This document shows positions 1 to 5,381 of a stretch of DNA of 7,140 bases, piece after piece; position 1 is the first letter of the stretch, and the number at the start of each line of letters is the position of its first letter. The translations under genes and the position numbers were made by a program. A model generated the notes under the pieces. That model made no database searches. It was not told where the DNA came from and was given only the letters and a program-made list of their open reading frames with translations. This stretch comes from Lachnospiraceae bacterium (GTDB lineage Bacteria; Bacillota; Clostridia; Lachnospirales; Lachnospiraceae): assembly GCA_017964745.1 (NCBI GenBank), contig JAGCRJ010000001.1:1-7140 (forward strand). The letters are read 5' to 3'.

Positions 1-218
1 GGATACCATTTTCTTACCTGAAGCTGTCTGTAGCTTCCATCCTTGGAATAGGGATCCTCCTTATCCTCGGTCACCCAGTAATCCTCAGACGAAATCCGGT
101 ACTGTCCCGTAACCGGGATTTCCTTTACCGGAGGAAATAATATTATTTTTATGGTGATCGCAAGAACTGCGATAACAACAATTGCAATAACCAATCTCTT
201 ACCCTTTCTGTGTTTCAT
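1..218 (-). CDS. Membrane-anchored alpha/beta hydrolase, PAF-acetylhydrolase-like (N-terminal part only)
   Basis: The left window edge cuts this gene, leaving about 72 residues. Seen: a basic N-terminus (MKHRKGKR), one hydrophobic segment at about residues 9-28, then an extracytoplasmic-looking stretch ending in RQLQVRKWYP. Known: a segment shaped like YWV-acidic-DP-R-L-V-WYP just after an N-terminal anchor is typical of bacterial proteins related to platelet-activating factor acetylhydrolase, which are serine esterases of the alpha/beta hydrolase fold. The nucleophile, acid and histidine would lie outside the window, so activity cannot be judged. Start choice: an ATG at 227 has AAGG directly against it, whereas the ATG at 218 has AAGGA 8 bases upstream, so 218 is preferred. 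It follows the small acetyltransferase by 43 bases and is the most downstream gene visible in the operon. Another secreted or anchored hydrolase type is possible. Confidence 0.6.
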   Translation of the reverse strand, partial: MKHRKGKRLVIAIVVIAVLAITIKIILFPPVKEIPVTGQYRISSEDYWVTEDKEDPYSKDGSYRQLQVRKWY

Positions 219-226
219 ACCAGCCA

Positions 227-231
227 TCCTT
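227..231 (-). promoter_or_regulatory. Shine-Dalgarno site selecting the ATG at 218
   Basis: On the minus strand AAGGA ends 8 bases before the ATG at 218. The other in-frame ATG, at 227, overlaps this site and cannot use it, so the protein should begin MKHRKGKR and not MAGMKHRK. Confidence 0.6.
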
Positions 232-261
232 ACTACAGCAGAAGATCATTCTCCTGATAAA

Positions 262-687
262 TCAATCTTCCAATGTCAGCCACTGATCCATACCCGGACC
301 GGCATCATCATTCGGACGTACCCTGAAGCCAAACTTTTCATAGAACGGTTCCTTGCCTTTAGCCGAATTAAGAGTCAGCTTAACCTTGTATCCGGGCTTC
401 ATATCATCTTTGATCCGGCTGATCACCATTTCGACAAGTGTTCTGCCTATTCCACGGCCCTGATAATCAGGATCAACTATAACATCCGATAAAAATGCGA
501 CATAACCTCTGTCCCAAAGAAGCCTGACCAAGCCTATCGCTTTATCCTCTTCATTTCTGACACAGATCACCATGTACGCATTTTCAACACAGTTCGCTGC
601 CTCCTCAAGGGGAAATTCCACCCATCCGACCTTTTTCCTTAATCCCATATATTCTTCGGGTGAAATGTGATCAACATATTTAAGCAT
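262..687 (-). CDS. GNAT family N-acetyltransferase (single domain)
   Basis: A 141-residue cytoplasmic protein of normal length for a single GNAT domain, predicted to move an acetyl group from acetyl-CoA to an amine; the substrate is unknown. Seen: beta strands at about 37-43 and 51-58, motif A at about 67-88 with the pyrophosphate-binding loop QGRGIG (76-81) after VDPDY, and motif B FYEKFGF at 115-121 followed by RPND and GPGM near the C-terminus. No signal peptide or membrane segment. The ATG at 687 is preceded by TGAGG (695-699) at a 7-base gap. The gene lies 47 bases after the methyltransferase and 43 bases before the esterase-like gene. The upstream gap holds a possible internal promoter, so expression may be partly independent of the genes before it. 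The GNAT call is firm; a role in drug, amino acid or peptide acetylation cannot be separated from sequence. Confidence 0.93.
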   Translation of the reverse strand: MLKYVDHISPEEYMGLRKKVGWVEFPLEEAANCVENAYMVICVRNEEDKAIGLVRLLWDRGYVAFLSDVIVDPDYQGRGIGRTLVEMVISRIKDDMKPGYKVKLTLNSAKGKEPFYEKFGFRVRPNDDAGPGMDQWLTLED

Positions 688-738
688 AGGTTAACCTCAA
701 CTACTCTTGTAATAAGAACGAATTCGTGTACCTGTTAA
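688..738 (-). promoter_or_regulatory. Possible internal promoter with two 10-bp palindromes before the small GNAT gene
   Basis: On the minus strand TTAACA (733-738, one mismatch to TTGACA) is followed after 18 bases by TATTAC (709-714, two mismatches to TATAAT). A start site would fall near 702, just before the Shine-Dalgarno TGAGG at 695-699 and the ATG at 687, which is coherent geometry. The perfect palindrome ACGAATTCGT (718-727) lies in the spacer, a common operator position, and a second one, AGGTTAACCT (688-697), runs from the Shine-Dalgarno site to the start codon. Both promoter boxes are imperfect and the spacer is one base longer than ideal, so this is only a candidate. No terminator separates it from the upstream gene. 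Confidence 0.25.
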
Positions 739-1532
739 CACTTCTTACCTTCAATTATCATAGAAAGCGGATATCTGTTATGGTTAATCTCGGGGAATCC
801 GCCGCTTATGTCATAATCAAATTCCTGAAGACCTGTTATCACAATACCGTTACTGCACATTCCGGTTATGATCTCAGACATAGAATGTGTATAGTCGGTG
901 AATGTTTTGGACTGATAACTCTTCTGGGTTATATAGTACATTCCGCCGTTGCTCTTCCATTCATGTTCGAAATAGGAGTAGTGACATTCCAGTTTATGAT
1001 CCGGATCAAACACCTCTTCTCCCGCTGTAGCAAGCATATTTGTGCAGGGATGCTGTTCGTTGATCACGATAACGGCACCGGGCTTCATACACTTTGAGAT
1101 TACGGCAAAGAATCTTTTCAGATCATCAAACCAGCACAGCGCACCTATGGTTATGATCACGACATCGAATTTCTCTTTGTATCCGTCATCGATATCAAAT
1201 ATGTTTACCGCTTCAAAAGAACACGGAAGCCCCAGTTCCTTTGCTTTATCATTGGCAAACGCAACCTGGTTTTCCGCTATGTCAAAACCGACACCTTCAC
1301 TTGCCTTGCCGCACTTTACAAGTGAAAGCAGTTCACGGCCGTTATTACAGCAGAACTGTCCGATAACCTTTCCGTTCGTATCGATCTCTTTAAGAACTCT
1401 TTTCATATCCTCGTTAAAGAAAGGATAATCCTCATTCGTAACGCGATCAGCTATATCGGCTCCCCAGGATTCGTCCCTGTTATCAAACGCCTCTTCCCAG
1501 GCCGCTTTATTTCCTTCAATATATTTTTCCAT
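735..1532 (-). CDS. Class I SAM-dependent methyltransferase
   Basis: A 265-residue cytoplasmic protein with the Rossmann-like fold of class I methyltransferases, expected to move a methyl group from S-adenosylmethionine to an unknown acceptor. Seen: an N-terminal helical part (1-50); motif I at about 55-70 (KVIGQFCCNNGRELL); a strand-2 acidic residue in GVGFDIAEN (D84); VNIFDI at 109-114; and motif IV at about 123-138 (FDVVIITIGALCWFDDL), then a KPGAVIVI strand (150-157). Motif I lacks the usual GxGxG; a Cys/Asn-Asn-Gly-Arg-Glu version occurs in a recognised subgroup of these enzymes. The C-terminal 100 residues may cover the substrate site. Start: the frame is open up to 1607, but the ATG at 1532 has AAGGAG 6 bases upstream and avoids overlap with the preceding gene. 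That Shine-Dalgarno overlaps the upstream stop codon, suggesting translational coupling to the two-domain acetyltransferase. Confidence 0.9.
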   Translation of the reverse strand: MEKYIEGNKAAWEEAFDNRDESWGADIADRVTNEDYPFFNEDMKRVLKEIDTNGKVIGQFCCNNGRELLSLVKCGKASEGVGFDIAENQVAFANDKAKELGLPCSFEAVNIFDIDDGYKEKFDVVIITIGALCWFDDLKRFFAVISKCMKPGAVIVINEQHPCTNMLATAGEEVFDPDHKLECHYSYFEHEWKSNGGMYYITQKSYQSKTFTDYTHSMSEIITGMCSNGIVITGLQEFDYDISGGFPEINHNRYPLSMIIEGKKC

Positions 1533-1538
1533 TTTTAT

Positions 1539-1544
1539 CTCCTT
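1539..1544 (-). promoter_or_regulatory. Shine-Dalgarno site fused to the upstream stop codon
   Basis: The minus-strand sequence TAAGGAGATAAAAATG joins the TAA stop of the two-domain acetyltransferase (1543-1545) to AAGGAG (1539-1544) and the methyltransferase ATG (1530-1532). A ribosome finishing the first gene sits on the initiation site of the second, so coupling is likely. It also fixes the methyltransferase start at 1532, rejecting a 25-residue N-terminal extension. Confidence 0.8.
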
Positions 1545-2466
1545 AAATATCTTGCTTTTTCTTCCAAATTGAGATCTTGAATCCGTTTCCGTATCCGATC
1601 TTCTCATAGAACGGATCCTCTCCTCCTGTCATATGTGTGGCACCGAGTGCTTTCATCCTGCGGTAATGCTTTGTAAGTGCCGCGGCCGCAAGGCCTTTCC
1701 TGCGATGCTCCGGTGATGTGCAGAGCGGTTCCATATAAGCAAGCTTATTTTCCGGGATCCACCACATTCCCGAAAAACATACATATTCGCCGTTTTCATC
1801 AGCTATGATGACATCGTATTCATGGGTGGAATGCGGAGAAGGCGCCATAAACTCTCCCACATTGTCCTTATGGGATTTCTCGGGAGTCCATTCCAATCCG
1901 TCATCATATTTATCCCATCCGGTAAACTCGCCTCTCTCACCGTGTCCAAATCCGTACCAGCAGAGTTTGGAAAGTTTGAGGATGTCAGTATCTTCCGGTT
2001 CCACAAAATGATAACCTTCGGGCAGTTCGTATTTCAGTTCATTTTCGAAATCAAATACAAGCTCCTCATATTCATAGACCTTCTCAAAGCCGCGTTTTGC
2101 CGCAGCTTCCATAAGAAATTCCTGCCCGTTAAGAAAGACAAACTGTTGAGCGTCATTAAAATTCGGCATGGAAGCAATCGCATAATTAATCAGTTCGTCG
2201 GCAAGATATTCATAACCTTTCCTTACCGCAAAATAAATATCGGTCACGGGCACTTCATAATATACAAAAGCTACGGTCTTATCTCCGTCGAACCAGAATC
2301 TGTCCAGATATGAATATGACGAATCCATCCAGGATGCACGGAGTGCATGTTCAAAAAACGGTGCAGGCTTACCGCTGCCGTTTTCTCTGTCATAAATATC
2401 AACCAGGAAATCCCACACGAGATTGATATCCGTCAGTTTCTGAAACTGTTTTGTTGTTATACCCAT
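1543..2466 (-). CDS. Tandem (two-domain) GNAT family N-acetyltransferase
   Basis: A 307-residue cytoplasmic protein, about twice the length of one GNAT domain. Seen: the C-terminal half (about 150-307) carries a recognisable GNAT core, with a strand YMEPLCTSPEHRRKGLAAAA (244-263) in which RRKGLA (255-260) fills the acetyl-CoA pyrophosphate loop, and motif B FYEKIGYG (286-293). The N-terminal half (about 1-140) has GNAT-like strands and ends in AAAKRGFEKVYEYEELVFDF (121-140), matching the closing strands of a GNAT domain, but shows no clear Q/RxxGxG/A loop, so it is probably a degenerate copy with a structural or substrate role. This architecture is known in Clostridia; substrates are generally uncharacterised. 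Start: a GTG at 2475 would precede it by three codons, but AGAAGGTG (2473-2480) lies 6 bases before the ATG at 2466 and overlaps the GTG, so the ATG is preferred. It follows the serine hydrolase by 20 bases. Confidence 0.88.
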   Translation of the reverse strand: MGITTKQFQKLTDINLVWDFLVDIYDRENGSGKPAPFFEHALRASWMDSSYSYLDRFWFDGDKTVAFVYYEVPVTDIYFAVRKGYEYLADELINYAIASMPNFNDAQQFVFLNGQEFLMEAAAKRGFEKVYEYEELVFDFENELKYELPEGYHFVEPEDTDILKLSKLCWYGFGHGERGEFTGWDKYDDGLEWTPEKSHKDNVGEFMAPSPHSTHEYDVIIADENGEYVCFSGMWWIPENKLAYMEPLCTSPEHRRKGLAAAALTKHYRRMKALGATHMTGGEDPFYEKIGYGNGFKISIWKKKQDI

Positions 2467-2472
2467 GGTCTT

Positions 2473-2480
2473 CACCTTCT
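2473..2480 (-). promoter_or_regulatory. Shine-Dalgarno site selecting the ATG at 2466
   Basis: AGAAGGTG on the minus strand ends 6 bases before the ATG at 2466. The in-frame GTG at 2475 lies inside this site, so it is an unlikely start. Confidence 0.55.
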
Positions 2481-2486
2481 TTATTA

Positions 2487-3499
2487 TTATCGGGTGAAAC
2501 CGTTGTCAAGGAGCCACTCTATGCCCGATTCCGACTGGTCGACACCGGGATTTTGATTCGCCATTACAACGGATGCTTCTCCCGTACGATAATTAACCTT
2601 CAGCTTGCACTGACCGTTTTCTCCCCAGCCGTTTGAAACCACTTCATTCTCACCACCCATAAACAAACCGAGACCGATCCATGAAAACTTTTCATCCGGC
2701 TTTACCATCTCCTCCGCACTTTCTTTTTTCAGCAAAGTACTTTTACCGTTGATGGCCTTTGCAAGCTCTCCGGCAATCTTAAGCAGTTCCGTGGGAGTAC
2801 TCCACAATCCGGAAGCGGCCAGATCGGGTACATAAGGGTATTTTCCGGGAATAGCCTCTCCCTTGTCATCATACCCCGTTGCCATAATGCCCTTACTCTC
2901 AAACAGATCAACATTCTCAGGAGAAGCAAAAAAAGTACTGTTCAGGCCAAGCGGATCAAAAACAAGCTCGCGGGCGATGTCATCAAATGATTTACTTAAC
3001 GTATCCTGTAGCATCTGCTGGAGAACACAATATCCCGCATCCGAATATTCAAAGTTCATCTCAGATGTATTTTTTGCCCGTGTGGGACGGTTATTATACG
3101 AAGTTCTGCCCTCCAGAATATCCAAAAGACTAACGGAAGTATCACTTCTGCGAAGACCGTAGAAAGCATCCTCTCCGTCATATATTCCTGCCGTATGATT
3201 AAGGAGCGTTCTTATGGGCGCACCGCTCTCACCACCTTCAGAAGTGAGCAGTTTCCAATCCTTCAGATAATCGTTGACCGGCTTATAAATATCTATCAGC
3301 CCCTGTTCATTTAAACGCATAATACAGAAAGCGGTAACAAATTTAGATATTGAGCATGCGGGGAAAATCGTATTCTCATCCACCGCTTTATTATCTTCCA
3401 TGTCTGACAGACCGTAGCATTTGTAACAACATTCCCGGAAGTGTCGACATGTGCGCAGCTTATTCCGACTAATCTATTCTTGATCTCCGTAAGGTTCAT
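2487..3499 (-). CDS. Beta-lactamase-family serine hydrolase, split by a frameshift near the N-terminus
   Basis: Two overlapping frames together make one class C beta-lactamase/penicillin-binding-type serine hydrolase of about 337 residues. The main frame (3401 to 2487, 304 codons) carries SISK with the predicted nucleophile Ser17 and Lys20, then LLNHTAG (66-72), YSD at 119-121 where YxN is usual, and NGWGENGQ near the C-terminus in the place of the KTG box. Its ATG at 3401 has no Shine-Dalgarno site and lacks the N-terminal strands. Those appear in another frame from the ATG at 3499 (MNLTEIKNRLVGISCAHVDT), with AAGAAGGA 11 bases upstream. Adding one base at the AAA run 3420-3422 would give VTKCYGLSDMEDNKAV, the family's usual path into the SxxK motif. 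No signal peptide is seen, so it should be cytoplasmic; the substrate is unknown. It could be a recent pseudogene, a sequencing error, or less likely a programmed shift. The gene ends with three in-frame TAA codons (2481-2489). Confidence 0.82.
3411..3427 (-). other. Likely one-base frameshift site in the serine hydrolase
   Basis: The minus-strand bases GTTACAAATGCTACGGT read V-T-N-A-T in the upstream frame and C-Y-G in the downstream frame. The join behaves as a single missing base; a fourth A in the run at 3420-3422 would fuse the frames. Exact placement relies on family resemblance (a YG followed by an SxxK about 20 residues later), so it could be a few codons off. Confidence 0.6.
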
Positions 3500-3527
3500 T
3501 TTCTCTCATTTCCTTCTTATAATTTAT

Positions 3528-5381
3528 TTATCCTGCAGCTTCTACGTAATACTGAGCCTGCGCTTCGAACATCTCTGCGTATATTCCGTCCTTGATATTC
3601 ACAAGTTCATCGTGGGTTCCGCATTCCCTGACTGTCTTATCCGCAAATACCGCAATGCGGTCGCAGAACTTGCAGCTCGATAATCTGTGTGAAATGTAGA
3701 TCGCAGTTTTTCCGCCTACAAGAACATCGAACTTTTTGTAGATCTCATACTCAGCCAGCGGATCGAGTGCTGCGGTAGGCTCATCCAGGATGACTATGGG
3801 AGCGTTCCTGTAAAGTGCTCTGCTTATTGCCGCCTTCTGTCTCTGGCCTCCGGACAGTTCGGTTCCGTGCTCGTCAAACGATTTAAACAGCCTGGTATCC
3901 AGGCCTTCATCAAGAGCCACTGCATCATCATAGAGTCCTGACAGTTTGAGTGCTTCTTCCACTTTCTTATCATCTACAGGCTCATCTGCTCTTCCCATTG
4001 CGATGTTATCCTTAAGCGAAAATGCAAAGAGCTGGAAGTCCTGGAATACCACTGCGAACAGTTTTCTGTATTCTTCGTTCGAGTACTCTCTTATATCTGT
4101 TCCGTCTATCAGAATTCTTCCCTCGGTCACATCATAGAGTCTGCAGAGCAGCTTTATGAACGTTGTCTTGCCGGCACCGTTCAAGCCAACGATCGACAGA
4201 TGTTCTCCGGATCTTATCGTAAAGTTAATATCCTTAAGGACATATTCCTCACTTCTGGGATATTTGAACGAAACATTCTCGAATACGATCTCGTGCTCTC
4301 CGTCCGAAACAGTCTTATCTCCCTTTGAAAGGGCATCAGAATATTCAAGATAAACAATGTAGTGATAAGCGTAGCTGCATGACTGTACAAGTCCCTGTGC
4401 GTTTGTTCCGAGCCACAACATACTCTGAAAAAGCCTGCTTGCTGCAGAAATACACATGGTCAGATCACCCAGAGAAAGAAGTCCGATCAACGCCCTGTAT
4501 CCCATATATGAATAGCTGAACGCATCCCTGAAAGCATTTGCGGTCTGTGAGTAGTATTCGTATTTCAGACTGCCTTCCGCTCTTTCTCTGAAAATCCCCA
4601 TACTTTCATCTCCGAATTCCATGCTTCTTGATGTAAGCATATCGACACAATTGTAAAGGCGGATATCTTTTCCGTACTTGTAAGAGCACAGCTCATATAC
4701 AAAATACGAGAATAACCGGTTTACTTTTCCTATCTTCAAAAAAGCCCTGGCATTGATCCTCTGCTTTCTGGAGTTAAAGTATGTTACCAGTGCCATTCCC
4801 ATGATCTGAACAGGGAGGATCAAGGGACAGTAAAAAATAAAGATAGTGATCGATGTGCACATAAGAAGGAAGTGATATATGACCGAAAACATACTCTCAA
4901 GCATTCCTGTCACTCCACCGGAATACCATCCTATTCCTTCTTTGGCTTTATTCTGCTGGTTTAATACGGTCGGATCTTCCGTGTGCTGAAAGTCCATTTC
5001 CATAGACTTCGCGCTGAGACCGTAAGTGAAGATCCTGTTGAAATACACACCGTAATAATTCAGTTTTTTCTGGGATGTTGTGACAATAAGTCCGGACAAA
5101 AACTCCGCTGCAACCGTAAGCGCAATATAAAGAACCGCATTTCCGATGTGCTCTTCCATGCCGGCACCGTCTATTATGGCAACAATCTCGTCAACCAGCA
5201 GTTTGGGAAGAAGAAGCATCTTAACTTCCGAAAGTCCCTCACCGATGAATCTCAAAAGGTGATAGAAGTAGACGATTCTTTTTTCTTTCCACGCAAGCTT
5301 TAGTATGTATTTCAGAGTGCGGCGTGTCATGTACCACATGCTCGGAGTTTCATCTTCAGCATGCTTCATATTCTTCGGCAT
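3528..5381 (-). CDS. ABC exporter half-transporter, fused membrane and ATP-binding domains (second of pair)
   Basis: A 617-residue inner-membrane protein with an N-terminal membrane domain and a C-terminal ATPase, the standard layout and length of type IV ABC half-exporters. Seen: hydrophobic segments at roughly 36-50, 55-70, 82-102, 165-183, 184-202 and 293-315; a cytoplasmic loop motif GKDIRLY (237-243); Walker A GLNGAGKT at 399-406, Q-loop Q447, signature LSGGQ at 509-513, Walker B VILDE with catalytic Glu534, and H-loop His565. All ATPase residues are intact. Substrate unknown; the membrane domain resembles drug, lipid or peptide exporters. Start: the frame is open up to 5510, but the ATG at 5381 has GGAAGGAGG 8 bases upstream, so the first 43 open codons are discarded. 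It overlaps the upstream half-transporter by 26 bases, which with the shared C-terminal tail supports a heterodimer made by coupled translation. Confidence 0.95.
   Translation of the reverse strand: MPKNMKHAEDETPSMWYMTRRTLKYILKLAWKEKRIVYFYHLLRFIGEGLSEVKMLLLPKLLVDEIVAIIDGAGMEEHIGNAVLYIALTVAAEFLSGLIVTTSQKKLNYYGVYFNRIFTYGLSAKSMEMDFQHTEDPTVLNQQNKAKEGIGWYSGGVTGMLESMFSVIYHFLLMCTSITIFIFYCPLILPVQIMGMALVTYFNSRKQRINARAFLKIGKVNRLFSYFVYELCSYKYGKDIRLYNCVDMLTSRSMEFGDESMGIFRERAEGSLKYEYYSQTANAFRDAFSYSYMGYRALIGLLSLGDLTMCISAASRLFQSMLWLGTNAQGLVQSCSYAYHYIVYLEYSDALSKGDKTVSDGEHEIVFENVSFKYPRSEEYVLKDINFTIRSGEHLSIVGLNGAGKTTFIKLLCRLYDVTEGRILIDGTDIREYSNEEYRKLFAVVFQDFQLFAFSLKDNIAMGRADEPVDDKKVEEALKLSGLYDDAVALDEGLDTRLFKSFDEHGTELSGGQRQKAAISRALYRNAPIVILDEPTAALDPLAEYEIYKKFDVLVGGKTAIYISHRLSSCKFCDRIAVFADKTVRECGTHDELVNIKDGIYAEMFEAQAQYYVEAAG

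Noticed and set aside
200..250. A 16-codon minus-strand frame (MIFCCSKDGWYETQKG) in the gap after the small acetyltransferase, considered as a small peptide
   Set aside because: AGGAG is only one base from its ATG, too close to work well, and the frame runs into the start of the esterase-like gene; nothing else supports a peptide.
241..270. GAAGAT/ATCTTC inverted repeat between the small acetyltransferase and the esterase-like gene, considered as a terminator
   Set aside because: The stem is six pairs with an 18-base loop, AT-rich and without a following T run, and it overlaps the acetyltransferase's last codons.
151..492. A plus-strand open frame with a hydrophobic start, resembling a small membrane protein
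   Set aside because: It spans two minus-strand genes and their gap. Its hydrophobic stretch is the reverse reading of the anchor of the esterase-like gene.
726..1097. A 123-codon plus-strand open frame opposite the methyltransferase
   Set aside because: It overlaps the coherent methyltransferase on the other strand and its translation shows no recognisable domain.
1533..1607. N-terminal extension of the methyltransferase by 25 residues
   Set aside because: It would overlap the preceding gene, reads as low-quality sequence (MRRSDTETDSRSQ), and ignores the good AAGGAG site before 1532.
339..1620. A short DNA repeat (CATAGAACGG) at about 339 and 1604
   Set aside because: Both copies encode the same conserved FYEK motif of the two acetyltransferases, so this is protein-level similarity and not a mobile or regulatory repeat.
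1822..2313. A 163-codon plus-strand open frame opposite the two-domain acetyltransferase
   Set aside because: It is antisense to a gene with clear GNAT motifs, has no family motif and no convincing ribosome site; it looks like a shadow of the real gene's codon pattern.
3500..3535. AT-rich gap before the serine hydrolase with TATAAG, considered as a promoter
   Set aside because: No plausible -35 box lies about 17 bases upstream, and the gap is only 28 bases within a co-directional run.
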